Assembly (NCBI GenBank): GCA_005502915.1
Contig: SCMT01000014.1
Span: 28,591 to 92,590, forward strand
Source of the DNA: Lysobacteraceae bacterium 2PB
GTDB taxonomy: Bacteria; Pseudomonadota; Gammaproteobacteria; Xanthomonadales; Xanthomonadaceae
DNA length: 64,000 nucleotides
Reading direction: 5' to 3'
Made by a program: the position numbers and the translations under genes. The notes below the pieces were generated by a model. The model ran no database searches. It worked only from the letters and a program-made list of their open reading frames with translations, and was not told the DNA's origin. How positions within the stretch are numbered: the first letter of the stretch is position 1; the number at the start of each line of letters is the position of its first letter. Shown piece by piece: positions 8,386 to 17,421 of this stretch.

Positions 8386-8474
8386 CGCATGCGTATGGAC
8401 GAATGCATTCATGCTGCGCATCAACCTACGCATGCGTATGCATGCACTGTACGCACAAGTATGCATGCGCATGC
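8386..8474. promoter_or_regulatory. palindrome-rich alternating purine-pyrimidine tract upstream of fabA
   Basis: CGCATGCGTATG occurs exactly at 8386-8397 and again at 8429-8440; GTATGCATGC occurs at 8436-8445 and 8459-8468. Bases 8427-8447 and 8459-8474 alternate strictly purine/pyrimidine, which favours Z-DNA. The tract lies between the end of the XRE gene and fabA, both leftward. Repeated self-complementary motifs suggest a multi-site operator, but no regulator is known. Confidence 0.45.
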
Positions 8475-8486
8475 TGTCGCCAGCGT

Positions 8487-9236
8487 TCAGCCTTTCGCAT
8501 CGAGCGCGCGTCGATAGCCCTGGAACAACTGCAACAACCACGGCTTCTGCGCGAGCACCAGGCTCACGCCGATGCGTTCCTTCGGCGACAGCGTGGCATC
8601 GCGCACCAGCAGCGCATCGAATTCCTTCACGACTTCTTCGAGGCGCTGGCGCATCTGGCGCACGCCGTCCACGCTCAGGCTGCCGCTGAGCAGGAACAGG
8701 CCATCCTGCTCGCCGTCGAACGCGTCGGCGAAATAATCGCCGAGCAGCTTCTCGCGGAAGTAGCGCTCCATCGGCCCGCCGCGACGCCAGCGGAAATTGC
8801 GCGCGGTGAGCGGACGCGCGCGGTTGCCCGGCTGCAGCTCGATGATGCCCAGGCGGTCGAGCTTGACCAGCAGGCCGGTCCACTGCGGCTCGGTGAACGA
8901 GAACTGGGCGAGCACGTCGCTCTGCTTCCAGCGGTTCAGACTCAGGAACAGCGCCAGCAACAGCGCCGGATCGGAGACCAGCGCGCGCTCCTGGGCCTCG
9001 CTCAGCTCGGCCATGCTGTCCTTGCCGCGCACGGACTCGGCGGCGATCTCGGCCAGGCCGATGTCCAGGACGTCGCAGATCTGCTCCAGGCGCTGCAGGC
9101 TCATCGCGCGCAGCGAGAACATGCGCTTGACCGCCGCCTCGCTCATCTTGAGCCGGGCGGCCAGCTCGCGATAGGTCATGCCCTGCCCGCGCAGCAGGCG
9201 CTTGAGGGCGTCGATCAGGTCCACCGAAACGGCCAT
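8487..9236 (-). CDS. XRE family transcriptional regulator
   Basis: 249 aa. The N-terminal helix-turn-helix is clear (LIDALKRLLRGQGMTYRELAARLKMSEAAVKRMFS, about residues 6-42), followed by about 190 residues of unknown effector-type region. ATG 9236 is chosen because it begins at the conserved domain; the frame stays open to 9350 but that stretch has no domain character. It is 186 bases upstream of fabA on the same strand, so it may influence fabAB; that is inference. Confidence 0.78.
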   Translation of the reverse strand: MAVSVDLIDALKRLLRGQGMTYRELAARLKMSEAAVKRMFSLRAMSLQRLEQICDVLDIGLAEIAAESVRGKDSMAELSEAQERALVSDPALLLALFLSLNRWKQSDVLAQFSFTEPQWTGLLVKLDRLGIIELQPGNRARPLTARNFRWRRGGPMERYFREKLLGDYFADAFDGEQDGLFLLSGSLSVDGVRQMRQRLEEVVKEFDALLVRDATLSPKERIGVSLVLAQKPWLLQLFQGYRRALDAKG

Positions 9237-9355
9237 GGGTATCGCTTTCCAATACTTGTCAGCCCCACTGCTTACACCCGGTCGATTCCGTTTGCAATGG
9301 ATCCGGGCCGCGGCTTTCCTCGGGCCACACCCTTCGTCCATCGAGCACATCCCTC

Positions 9356-9838
9356 ATGTGGCCCACCGTCCGCCCGCCCCTGAGCCGCATTCCGTGGAAA
9401 TACCGCCTGGCGTCCGCCGTCGTCGCCCTCGCCTGTCTGGCAATCCCGCCCGCCGACGCGCAGTCGAATACGTCCCGATATCACTCCGAGGCCAGCGTGG
9501 CCGTTTCGGCCGCAGTTCCGCTCGTGGTCCTCAGCGCCCTCGGCGAAGGCGCCAGTTTCGTCGTGACCGGACTCGCCGTCAGCGGCACGGTCGTGGCAGT
9601 GACGGTATCGGCCGCCACCGCCGGGGCCTCCTTCGTGGTCTACCTCTCGGTCGAGACGGTGAAGGCACTGGGCCTGTCCGCCGGGCATGCGCTCGAAGCA
9701 GTGGCTGTCTCCGGCGGCTGGCTGCTGATGGCATCGGGCGAGGCGATCTGCTTCATCGCCGACGAGGCCACGCGCACGCACATCCACTCGCGGGAGATCA
9801 CCTCCCTGCCGCTCGCTTCGTGGGAGCACGCCTCGTGA
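9356..9838 (+). CDS. hypothetical exported/membrane protein, 160 aa
   Basis: Begins with a basic stretch and a signal peptide (LASAVVALACLAIPPADAQS, cut near residue 36). The rest is dominated by two long Ala/Val/Gly-rich hydrophobic segments (about residues 48-95) that look like membrane helices. No domain is recognised. It overlaps the DUF2145 gene (GTGA at 9835), so the two proteins very likely work together at the cell envelope. Confidence 0.65.
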   Translation: MWPTVRPPLSRIPWKYRLASAVVALACLAIPPADAQSNTSRYHSEASVAVSAAVPLVVLSALGEGASFVVTGLAVSGTVVAVTVSAATAGASFVVYLSVETVKALGLSAGHALEAVAVSGGWLLMASGEAICFIADEATRTHIHSREITSLPLASWEHAS

Positions 9839-10710
9839 GCGGTTACGACCCCGATGACGAACGCCGCAGCGCGCGCGTCGCCGCGAGCCTGATCGGCCTG
9901 ATGCTGGTGGCGCTGATCGTGCTGATGAGCGTGGCCCCGGCCGCGAACGCAGGCACGCCCTGCGAAACGCGGACGATGACCCCGGCACGGATCGCCGACG
10001 CCGCGCGCACCGCGCGGATGGTCGTGGATGAACTGGACCGGCACGATGCGCCGGTCGCGCTGGTGTCGCGGGTCGGCACCGACCTCTCCAAGCACGGCCT
10101 GCGCTACAGCCACACCGGTTTCGCGGTGCGCGACCACGTCGACGGCCGCTGGACCGTGGTCCACCTGCTCAACGACTGCAGCAGCGATGGCTCCGGCCTG
10201 TACGCGCAGGGCCTGGTGAACTTCTTCGCCGACGACCTGATCCAGCAGGACGCACGCATCACCTGGCTCGAATCCGGCATCGCCGATCGGCTGGCCGCGC
10301 GGCTGGCCGACCTGCGCCACGATCCGCTGTACACGCCGCGCTACAACCTGATCGCGCGGCCAGGCAGCGCGCGCTACCAGAATTCCACGGCCTGGGTGCT
10401 GGAGCACATCGCGGCCTCGATCCCGGAACGCCATGCGACAGACGATCGCGCGCAGGCCTACCTGCTCGCCACCGCGCACGGCTTCCGGCCCGACATCATC
10501 CGCATCCCCTACACGAAACGGGTCATGGGCGGCCTGTTCGGCGGTGCGCATCTGGTCTTCACCGACCACGGCGTCGGCACGCGCCTGGCTGGCGACTATC
10601 CGGTGGTCACCGTGCGCGCGATCCTGCGCTGGCTGGACGAATCGGACTTCGCCACGCGCGAAACGGAATGGCGGCGGGGCCGGCGGATGCAGAGGCCCGG
10701 ACCCGCCTGA
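9835..10710 (+). CDS. DUF2145 family secreted protein
   Basis: 291 aa from GTG 9835, inside the stop of the previous gene. One hydrophobic segment (about residues 15-38, ending AANA) is a signal peptide or anchor. Features that fit DUF2145 are SHTGFAVRD, W-x-VVHLLNDC about 15 residues later and QNSTAWVLEHIA around residue 182. The family has no established activity. The gene ends before an inverted repeat that separates it from convergent cysA. Confidence 0.7.
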   Translation: MSGYDPDDERRSARVAASLIGLMLVALIVLMSVAPAANAGTPCETRTMTPARIADAARTARMVVDELDRHDAPVALVSRVGTDLSKHGLRYSHTGFAVRDHVDGRWTVVHLLNDCSSDGSGLYAQGLVNFFADDLIQQDARITWLESGIADRLAARLADLRHDPLYTPRYNLIARPGSARYQNSTAWVLEHIAASIPERHATDDRAQAYLLATAHGFRPDIIRIPYTKRVMGGLFGGAHLVFTDHGVGTRLAGDYPVVTVRAILRWLDESDFATRETEWRRGRRMQRPGPA

Positions 10711-10720
10711 TCGTTCGCCT

Positions 10721-10847
10721 GCTGCGGACTTGGCCTGTCGTCCACCGCGCCGCCGCCCGATCCCCTCGCCAGGACGAAGGCTCGACCTCGGGAGCCTTCG
10801 TCGCAGCGACGGCCGGCAGCATGGACACGGCGGGCCAAGTCCGCAGC
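10721..10847. terminator. nested inverted repeats between convergent genes
   Basis: Outer arms of 15 bases (10721-10735 and 10833-10847, GCTGCGGACTTGGCC and its complement) enclose an 11-bp hairpin with an 8-base loop (10773-10783/10792-10802, GACGAAGGCTC). The structure lies between the ends of the DUF2145 gene and cysA. No U-tract follows, so it may stabilise ends rather than terminate. Confidence 0.5.
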
Positions 10848-10854
10848 GGGTGGA

Positions 10855-11907
10855 TCAATTCGACAGCGGAAAGAAGCGCGGTCGCGTCGGTCGCAGCACC
10901 AGCGCATCACCCACCGCAGGCAGTACCAATCCATCGTCGGCGACGTGCTCCCATTCGATCGGCCGACTGCCGCCACCCGCGGAGAGATCGACGGTGATGC
11001 GCTCCGCGCGGCGATGCACGCCGGAGACGCGCACGCGGATGCCCTCGCCGTCCTCGTCGTTGCGCACCGCCTGGTGCGGACGGAACATCGCCAGCGCATC
11101 GCCATCGGCGACGCCCGGCGCGTCCAGCACGCCGATCTCGTCTTCGGCCACGAACACGCCGGCCTGCACGCGCCCGCGGATCGCATTGCCGCGACCGATG
11201 AAGTCGAACACGTAGGCCGAGGCCGGATGCGCGTAGATCTCGTCCGGCGTGCCGACCTGCTCGATGCGTCCTTCGCGCAGCACGACCACGCGGTCGGCCA
11301 GTTCCAGCGCCTCTTCCTGGTCGTGGGTGACGAACACCGTGGTCTGCCCGGTCTGGTCGTGCAGTCGGCGCAGCCAGCGCCGCAACTCGACGCGCACCTT
11401 GGCGTCGAGCGCGCCGAAGGGTTCGTCGAGCAGCAGCACGCTCGGATCGATCGCCAGGGCGCGGGCCAGCGCGATGCGCTGCTTCTGCCCGCCGGACAGC
11501 TGTTCGGGATGGCGCCTGCCGTAGCCCGGCAGCTGGATCAGCTGCAGCAGCTCCTCGACGCGGCGCGCGATGGTCGCCTTGTCCGGCCGCTTCGCGCGCG
11601 GGCGGCTGCTCAGGCCGAAAGCGATGTTCTCGGCCACGGTCATGTGCCGGAACAGCGCGTAGTGCTGGAACACGAAGCCGACGTTGCGTTCGCGCAGGCT
11701 CAGCCGCGTGGCATCGCGGTCGCCGAAGCGCACTTCGCCGGCATCCGGCGACAGCAGGCCGGCGATGATCCGCAGCAGGGTGGTCTTGCCCGAGCCCGAT
11801 GGGCCCAGCAGGGCGACGAGTTCGCCCGAGGCGATGTCGAGGTCGACGCCATCGAGCGCGGCGGTGCCGGGATACTGCTTGCGGAGATTGCGGAGGGTCA
11901 GGTGCAT
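10855..11907 (-). CDS. cysA: sulfate/thiosulfate import ATP-binding protein CysA
   Basis: 350 aa ABC ATPase. The Walker [12 protein letters not shown] (about residue 35), signature [15 protein letters not shown], Walker [16 protein letters not shown] and switch [15 protein letters not shown] are all intact. The C-terminal 110 residues form the TOBE-like regulatory extension typical of CysA. It is the last gene of the leftward sulfate-import operon, 15 bases after cysW. Confidence 0.95.
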   Translation of the reverse strand: MHLTLRNLRKQYPGTAALDGVDLDIASGELVALLGPSGSGKTTLLRIIAGLLSPDAGEVRFGDRDATRLSLRERNVGFVFQHYALFRHMTVAENIAFGLSSRPRAKRPDKATIARRVEELLQLIQLPGYGRRHPEQLSGGQKQRIALARALAIDPSVLLLDEPFGALDAKVRVELRRWLRRLHDQTGQTTVFVTHDQEEALELADRVVVLREGRIEQVGTPDEIYAHPASAYVFDFIGRGNAIRGRVQAGVFVAEDEIGVLDAPGVADGDALAMFRPHQAVRNDEDGEGIRVRVSGVHRRAERITVDLSAGGGSRPIEWEHVADDGLVLPAVGDALVLRPTRPRFFPLSN

Positions 11908-11922
11908 GTCAGTGGCCTCTTC

Positions 11923-12783
11923 TCAATGTTTCCTGTGCGACGACGCCAGCGCGTCGCCATGGCGGGATTCCAGCCAGAACTTCAGCACCAGGGTCACCAG
12001 CGCCATGCCCGAGAGCAGCGAGGCGGCGGCGAAGGCGGCGACGGTGTCGAATTCGTTGTAGAGGATCTCGATGTGCAGCGGCAGCGTATTGGTGAGCCCG
12101 CGGATATGGCCGGACACCACCGACACCGCGCCGAACTCGCCCATCGCGCGCGCCGTGCACAGCAGCACGCCGTAGAGCAGGCCCCACTTGATGTTCGGCA
12201 GGGTAATGCGGAAGAACAGTCGCCAGGCGCCGGCGCCGAGCGAACGCGCCGCCAGTTCCTCGTCGGCGCCCTGCTGCTGCATCAGCGGCAGCAGTTCGCG
12301 GACCACGAACGGGAAGGTGATGAACAGCGTGGCCAGCACGATGCCAGGACGCGCGAACAGGATCCTGATGTCGTGCTCGGCGAGCAGTTCCGCGAACCAG
12401 CCATGCGCGCCGAACAGCAGCACCAGACAGAGGCCGGCGACGACCGGCGACACCGCGAACGGCAGGTCGATCAGCGACAGCAGCACGCGCTTGCCCGGGA
12501 ACTCGAAGCGCGCCAGCGCCCAGGCCATCAGCACGCCGCAGACCGCGTTCACCGGCACCGCGATCGACACCGTCAGCAGGGTCAGGCGCAGCGCGGCGAG
12601 CGCATCGGGTTCGCGCAGCGCCGCCCACCAAGCGCCGAAACCGTCGCCGAACGCCGACGCCAGCACGGTGAGCAGGGGCAGCACCACCAGCAGGAGCATG
12701 GCGAGTACGGCGAAGGCGATCAGGCCGACGCGTACCCAGGCCGGTTCGCGCAGGGGATCGTCGTGGACAGGCTCAGCGGACAT
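11923..12783 (-). CDS. cysW: sulfate ABC transporter permease CysW
   Basis: 286 aa inner-membrane protein with about six hydrophobic spans. The EAA loop that docks on CysA is visible (EELAARSLGAGAWRLFFRITLPNI). Sulfate-permease marks include ALARFEFPGKRVLLSLIDLPFAVSPVVAGL and ARAMGEFGAVSVVSGHI. The start overlaps the end of cysT by 11 bases, as usual for this permease pair. Confidence 0.94.
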   Translation of the reverse strand: MSAEPVHDDPLREPAWVRVGLIAFAVLAMLLLVVLPLLTVLASAFGDGFGAWWAALREPDALAALRLTLLTVSIAVPVNAVCGVLMAWALARFEFPGKRVLLSLIDLPFAVSPVVAGLCLVLLFGAHGWFAELLAEHDIRILFARPGIVLATLFITFPFVVRELLPLMQQQGADEELAARSLGAGAWRLFFRITLPNIKWGLLYGVLLCTARAMGEFGAVSVVSGHIRGLTNTLPLHIEILYNEFDTVAAFAAASLLSGMALVTLVLKFWLESRHGDALASSHRKH

Positions 12784-13681
12784 CGTGGTCTCCCTTGCCC
12801 CGCCCGTGCGAAAACAGCGCGGGAATGGCGTTGACCGCGAGCAGGCAGACGAACGACGCGGCCAGCAGCAGCGCCGCCAGCGCGATCGCGCCGTTGTAGT
12901 CGTATTCCTCCAGGCGGATGGTGATGAGCAGCGGCGCGATCTCGGTCTTGTACGGCAGGTTGCCGGCGATGAAGATCACCGAGCCGTATTCGCCGAGCCC
13001 GCGCGCGAACGCCAGCGAGAAGCCGGTCAGCACGCCGGGCAGCACTTCCGGCAGCACCACGCGGCGCAGCGCGGTCCAGCGCGATGCGCCCAGCGAGGCG
13101 GCGGCTTCTTCCTGTTCGCGTCCCAGTGTCTCCAGCAGCGGCTGCACCGAGCGCACCGCGAACGGCAGGCCGATGAAGATCAGCGCGAGGGTGATGCCGA
13201 CGCTGGTGTACGCGACCTTCAGGCCCAGCGGTTCGAGCCACTGGCCGATCCAGCCGTTGGCGGAGTAGATCGCGGTCAGGGCGATGCCGGCGACCGCCGT
13301 CGGCAATGCGAACGGCAGGTCGACCAGGGCATCGATCAGGCGCCGGCCCGGGAATCGGTAGCGCACCAGCACCCAGGCCACCAGCAGGCCGACGAGCGAT
13401 GCGACGATCGCCGCTACCAGCGCCGCGCCGAAGCTCAACTGCAGCGCCGCCTGCACGCGCTCGTCACGGAGCGCGCGCAGCCAGCCATCGAGGCCCAGCC
13501 CTGCCGCGCGCACGCACAGGGCGAGCAGCGGCAGCAGCACGACCAGGCCCAGCCAGGCCATGCCGACACCGAGTCCCAGGCCGAAGCCGGGCAGCGGATG
13601 GCGCAGCCTGCGCATGGGGGTGAGGGGCAGCGCGGTGGGCGCGGTGGGCGCCCTGTCGCGCTGTACGGCGGTGGAAGTCAT
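12773..13681 (-). CDS. cysT: sulfate ABC transporter permease CysT (CysU)
   Basis: About 302 aa from ATG 13681, which has GGGAGA 7 bases upstream; an ATG at 13699 lacks a ribosome site. Six membrane spans and the EAA loop (EEAAASLGASRWTALRRVVLPEV) are present, plus the family segment LPFALPTAVAGIAL and ARGLGEYGSVIFIAGNLP. It pairs with CysW to form the transport channel. The N-terminal 30 residues are a variable cytoplasmic lead. Confidence 0.94.
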   Translation of the reverse strand: MTSTAVQRDRAPTAPTALPLTPMRRLRHPLPGFGLGLGVGMAWLGLVVLLPLLALCVRAAGLGLDGWLRALRDERVQAALQLSFGAALVAAIVASLVGLLVAWVLVRYRFPGRRLIDALVDLPFALPTAVAGIALTAIYSANGWIGQWLEPLGLKVAYTSVGITLALIFIGLPFAVRSVQPLLETLGREQEEAAASLGASRWTALRRVVLPEVLPGVLTGFSLAFARGLGEYGSVIFIAGNLPYKTEIAPLLITIRLEEYDYNGAIALAALLLAASFVCLLAVNAIPALFSHGRGKGDHDVR

Positions 13682-13723
13682 CGAGGCGTCTCCCTGCATG
13701 GGCGATGGCCGGGGCCCATGGCG

Positions 13724-14755
13724 TCAACGCCCGGACTGCTGGATGCGGTCGAAGAATCCGCCGTCGGCGAAATGCTGCGCCTGCGCCTTCTTCCAGCCGC
13801 CGAACGCGCTGTCGATGGTGACCAGCGCGACCGGCGGGAACTTCGCCAGTTCGGCGGCCGGCACCTTGTCCGGCTCGGACGGGCGGTAGAAGTGCTTCGC
13901 CGCCAGGCGCTGGCCTTCCGGGGTGTAGAGGAAGCGCAGGTAGGCTTCGGCGACCTTGCGGGTGCCGTTCTTGGCCACGTTCCTGTCGACCCAGGCGACC
14001 GGCGGCTCGGCCTTGATGCTCAGGCTGGGCACGACGATCTCGAACTTGCTGCGCGTGTCGCCTTCGTTGAGCGTGAGCAGGGCCTCGTTCTCCCAGGCGA
14101 TCAGCACGTCGCCGATGCCGCGCTCGACGAAGGTGGTGGTGGAACCGCGCGCGCCGGTATCCAGCACGGGCACGTTCCTGAACAGGCGGGTGAGGAAATC
14201 GAGCACCTTCTCGCCGTCGCGATACTCCTTCGACGCCCACGCCCAGGCCGCGAGGTAGTTCCAGCGCGCGCCGCCGGAGGTCTTCGGATTCGGCGTGATC
14301 ACCGCGACGCCGGGCTTCGCCAGGTCGCCCCAGTCGCGGATCTTCTTCGGGTTGCCCTTGCGCACCAGGAAGACGATCGTCGAGGTGTACGGGGCGCTGT
14401 TGTGCGGCAGGCGCGATTGCCAGTTCGCAGGCAGCAGCCTCGCGTTCTGCGCGATGGCGTCGATGTCGCCCGACAGCGCGAGCGTGACGACATCGGCCTG
14501 CAGACCGTCGATCACCGAGCGCGACTGCTTGCCGGAACCGCCGTGCGATGCGCGGATCTTCAGGGTCTCGCCGGTCTGCTGCTTCCACTGCGCGGCGAAA
14601 CGCTGATTCACTTCGGCGTAGAACTCGCGGGTCGGATCGTAGGAGACGTTGAGGAATTCCTTCTCGGCGGCGATCGCCGGGCGCGGCGGCGCGGCGAAGG
14701 CGGACAGCGCGACGACGGTCGCGACGAGGAAGGACTTGAGCAGGGTGGTGTTCAT
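13724..14755 (-). CDS. sbp: sulfate-binding periplasmic protein (Sbp/CysP)
   Basis: 343 aa with a signal peptide cut after AIA near residue 29. Typical motifs of the sulfate-binding family follow: [36 protein letters not shown], the [12 protein letters not shown] segment and [15 protein letters not shown]. It delivers sulfate or thiosulfate to CysTW. It sits between the outer-membrane porin and cysT in the operon. Sulfate and thiosulfate types cannot be told apart here. Confidence 0.94.
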   Translation of the reverse strand: MNTTLLKSFLVATVVALSAFAAPPRPAIAAEKEFLNVSYDPTREFYAEVNQRFAAQWKQQTGETLKIRASHGGSGKQSRSVIDGLQADVVTLALSGDIDAIAQNARLLPANWQSRLPHNSAPYTSTIVFLVRKGNPKKIRDWGDLAKPGVAVITPNPKTSGGARWNYLAAWAWASKEYRDGEKVLDFLTRLFRNVPVLDTGARGSTTTFVERGIGDVLIAWENEALLTLNEGDTRSKFEIVVPSLSIKAEPPVAWVDRNVAKNGTRKVAEAYLRFLYTPEGQRLAAKHFYRPSEPDKVPAAELAKFPPVALVTIDSAFGGWKKAQAQHFADGGFFDRIQQSGR

Positions 14756-14803
14756 GGGTGTCCTCGGAGAGAGATGCTGGTGTGGAGATGCGCGGTGCGT
14801 CGG

Positions 14804-16270
14804 TCAGAAGGAAAACTGCGCGCGGGTGAAGATCGACTTCTCGTCCTCGCGATCCGCGCCGGCGGGCGCGCCGCCGTCGAAGCTGGCTTCGGTGTAGTTC
14901 GCGACGAGCTTGAGGTTGCTGTTGAGATACCAGTTCAGACCGAGGGTCCACGCCCGGCTGGCGCGCGCGGAGGTCGAGGGATTGGCGAACAGGGGGAATG
15001 TCGCATCGTCGAGTGACAATTCGCCGTAGCGGCCGACCAGTTCGAACGCACCCCAGCCTTCACCGCCGACGGTGAACGGGCGGTTCGGCTTGGCGACGCC
15101 GCGATAGCTGGCGTCCTCACCGGTGAGCACGACGCTGCCGGTGACCTGCCAGGCTTCGTGTTCGAGATGCCTGCGGCGGCCGGCGCCGACGCCGGAAGCC
15201 ACGCGCACCTCCTGCTCGGAGCTGATGTATTCGCCGAGCACGCCGAAGCGCCCGCCGTAGTAGTAGCCCTGCGGCGAGAATCTGCGGCGCAGGCCGTCGC
15301 CGACCACGTTGGCGCCGTAGCCGAAGAACTGCGCCTGCCCGGGCGTGCGGTAGCGCGGCAGCACGTTGTTGCCGGCACCGAAGGTCTCGCCGACGCTGGC
15401 GGCGACGCCCACACCCAGGCCCGACCATGCGTTCGCACTGTTCTTGAACGGTTCCCAGAACACGCGACCGGCGTATTCGAATGCGTTGTCGACGTTGGTC
15501 GTCGAGGCATCGCGGCCATCGGGCGCGCCGTTGTAGACGCCGACGACGTAGTTCAGGCGATTGCTGAAGAGATCGCCCTGCAACTGCACGCCCAGGTCGC
15601 GGTTCGGCGCCAGTTCGGTCGGGAAGCCGCGCTCGACCAGGGCGATCGCGCCGCCGGACTGCAGGCGTTCCAGGCCGACCGGGCCCTTGACCTTGCCGAT
15701 GCGCACCGTGGCGCGCGGATCGAACTTCAGGTCGACGTAGGCATCGACCACGGTCGTGCTGTCGCCGGCGAATTCCGGAGTGAGCCGGAAAGCGACCAGC
15801 GAGCCCCAGGTGCCTTCGAGCGAGGGACGGATGCGACGGAACAGGAAGGTGTCGTTCTGCGGCGTGCGCTCGTCGCCGACGAAGAAACGTCCATCGGCCT
15901 GCACCAGGCCGCGCAGCTTCAGTTCGAGCCCGTCGGGCGACTTGATCGACAGGCCTCGGTTGGCGGCGAGCGAGACGGTCGGATCCTTCGCGGCCTTGGC
16001 GGCGGCCTCTTCGGCCTGCAGTTCGAGCCTGCGCTCGATCACGCGCAGGCGGCGATCGAGGTCTGCAGCGTCGCCGGGCACGCCATCGATGTCGGCATCG
16101 CCGCTCACGCCAAGACGACGTTCCAGCGCTTCAAGGCGTTCGATCAATGCGCGCTGCGTCGCAGCGTCGTTGGGCTTGGCGTCCTGCGCGAGGACGGACG
16201 GGGACACGATCGACAGCGCGATCGCGAGGGACAGCAGGCGCGCGGAGGCGCGCGGGAACAACTCGGACAT
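14804..16270 (-). CDS. OprO/OprP-type outer-membrane porin in sulfate operon
   Basis: 488 aa. A signal peptide (to about residue 28, VLAQ) is followed by a predicted coiled coil (residues 33-85, ALIERLEALERRLG and RRLRVIERRLELQ), then a beta-barrel ending in the terminal Phe needed for outer-membrane assembly (RAQFSF). The barrel start, LKLRGLVQADGRFF, is typical of phosphate-selective porins. Its place between yezD and sbp suggests it brings sulfate through the outer membrane; that selectivity is inferred from position only. Confidence 0.85.
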   Translation of the reverse strand: MSELFPRASARLLSLAIALSIVSPSVLAQDAKPNDAATQRALIERLEALERRLGVSGDADIDGVPGDAADLDRRLRVIERRLELQAEEAAAKAAKDPTVSLAANRGLSIKSPDGLELKLRGLVQADGRFFVGDERTPQNDTFLFRRIRPSLEGTWGSLVAFRLTPEFAGDSTTVVDAYVDLKFDPRATVRIGKVKGPVGLERLQSGGAIALVERGFPTELAPNRDLGVQLQGDLFSNRLNYVVGVYNGAPDGRDASTTNVDNAFEYAGRVFWEPFKNSANAWSGLGVGVAASVGETFGAGNNVLPRYRTPGQAQFFGYGANVVGDGLRRRFSPQGYYYGGRFGVLGEYISSEQEVRVASGVGAGRRRHLEHEAWQVTGSVVLTGEDASYRGVAKPNRPFTVGGEGWGAFELVGRYGELSLDDATFPLFANPSTSARASRAWTLGLNWYLNSNLKLVANYTEASFDGGAPAGADREDEKSIFTRAQFSF

Positions 16271-16365
16271 CGTCGACTCCAGGCAAGGAAAGTCGCGCGT
16301 CCGGCGGTCCGGTCTGCGCTGGTGGTGTGCGGCCGGCGGGCGGCCTTTGGTTCGGTTGCGACCGC

Positions 16366-16563
16366 TCAGCGGTCGTTGAAGCGGAACTTCTGGCTGCGCG
16401 TGATCTGCACGATCCGCGCGTTGTGGACGGTCACCTCGATCTCGCCGAAGGCCACTTCGCGCAGGGCGGTGATGACCGCGCGTTCGTGGGCGCTGAGCGG
16501 AATGCTCTGCAGCGAGACCCCGGGCGTCTCCGTCGTGGCGGGCGGCTTGTCTTTCTCCTTCAT
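16366..16563 (-). CDS. YezD family (DUF2292) small protein
   Basis: 65 aa. The C-terminal part, ALREVAFGEIEVTVHNARIVQITRSQKFRF, matches the YezD/DUF2292 signature, in which a short beta-hairpin protein is found beside sulfur-assimilation genes. Its biochemical role is not settled. It overlaps the Rrf2 regulator by 4 bases (ATGA) and precedes the porin, so it belongs to the sulfate operon. Confidence 0.85.
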   Translation of the reverse strand: MKEKDKPPATTETPGVSLQSIPLSAHERAVITALREVAFGEIEVTVHNARIVQITRSQKFRFNDR

Positions 16564-17006
16564 GCGAACTCCATCGTCGTGGGTGAGAGCGCGGCGTCCG
16601 CATCGGCGAACTCGCGCAGGGACCTGCCATCGAGCACGCGCGACAGGGCGTCGCGGGTTTCGCGCATCAGCGCGCGCAGCGCGCAGGCATCGGGGTCGGG
16701 GCAATCGCGGCAGGGTTCGTAGGCGGTGACGCTGGCGCAGCGCACGGGCGCCAGCGGCCCGTCGATGGCGCGGATCACGTCGCCGATCCGGATGTCCTCC
16801 GCCGCGCGGGCCAGCGCGTGCCCGCCGTGCTGGCCGCGATGGCTCTGCACGAAGCCGGCCTCGCGCAGCTCCACGAGGATGGTTTCGAGGAACTTGGCCG
16901 GGATCCGGCAGCGCTCGGCCAGCTGCCTTGCCTGCACCCGCGCATCCCCCGACCGCGCGAGGGCGGTCATGGTGCGCAGGGCGTACTTGGCTTTCATGGT
17001 GAGCAT
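16560..17006 (-). CDS. Rrf2 family transcriptional regulator (probable sulfur regulator)
   Basis: 148 aa. The Rrf2 winged helix is clear (MLTMKAKYALRTMTAL, RIPAKFLETILVELREAGFVQSHRGQHGGHALA). A cysteine group, CASVTAYEPCRDCPDPDAC (about residues 90-108), resembles the Fe-S or thiol sensing loop of the family. It is first in the sulfate-import operon and has a palindrome directly before its start codon, so autoregulation and control of sulfate uptake, in the style of CymR, are likely. ATG 16997 is an alternative start. Confidence 0.88.
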   Translation of the reverse strand: MLTMKAKYALRTMTALARSGDARVQARQLAERCRIPAKFLETILVELREAGFVQSHRGQHGGHALARAAEDIRIGDVIRAIDGPLAPVRCASVTAYEPCRDCPDPDACALRALMRETRDALSRVLDGRSLREFADADAALSPTTMEFA

Positions 17007-17018
17007 GGCCGGCGCGAT

Positions 17019-17039
17019 TCCCTATTCGATGAGTAGGGA
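17019..17039. promoter_or_regulatory. Rrf2-type operator of the sulfate operon
   Basis: TCCCTATTC GAT GAGTAGGGA: 9-bp arms with one mismatch around 3 bases, 12 bases upstream of the Rrf2 start. On the minus strand it lies just after a possible -10 (AACAAT) with TTGGAT 17-18 bases further upstream. A weaker related inverted repeat, ATTCC...GGAAT, is at 17069-17091. Position fits repression of the whole operon by its first gene. Confidence 0.6.
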
Positions 17040-17133
17040 TTGTTGCCAGCCGCTCGGCACCCGATCCAATTCCTACCGGGCATATGGGAATAGCTGCCGG
17101 ACTGGGTCGCCGGCAGCGGACTGCGGGCAGGCA

Positions 17134-17421
17134 TCAGCCGATCGCGAACCCGCCGTCGATCCCGGCCGCGTCGGCGGCGGACGCCTCATGCCGCTGCACA
17201 TCCTCGACGCGCGCCAGCGGCGATCCCTGCCACAGCCAGTCGCCGAGGCGGTCGATGGCGTCGATGTCGCCGGCCGCGAGCACTTCGACGCGGCCGTCGC
17301 GGAGATTCACGGCACGGCCGCGCAGGCCCAGCAGGAGCGCCTGCTGCCGCGTGTACGCGCGGAAGGCCACGCCCTGCACGCGGCCGGAGACCACGAAGCG
17401 CGCGGCCCGCACGCCGCTCAT
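17134..17421 (-). CDS. acyP: acylphosphatase
   Basis: 95 aa. The active-site loop GRVQGVAFRAYTRQQA carries the catalytic Arg, and the conserved Asn is in GRAVNLRDGRVEVLA. The enzyme hydrolyses acyl phosphates such as 1,3-bisphosphoglycerate and carbamoyl phosphate. Length is typical. The start overlaps the stop of the TlpA-like gene by ATGA. Confidence 0.93.
   Translation of the reverse strand: MSGVRAARFVVSGRVQGVAFRAYTRQQALLLGLRGRAVNLRDGRVEVLAAGDIDAIDRLGDWLWQGSPLARVEDVQRHEASAADAAGIDGGFAIG

Noticed and set aside
8299..8517. Short plus-strand ORF over the palindromic tract
   Set aside because: Its peptide is just the His/Ala/Met translation of the ATGC repeats; it overlaps the XRE coding end and has no ribosome site.
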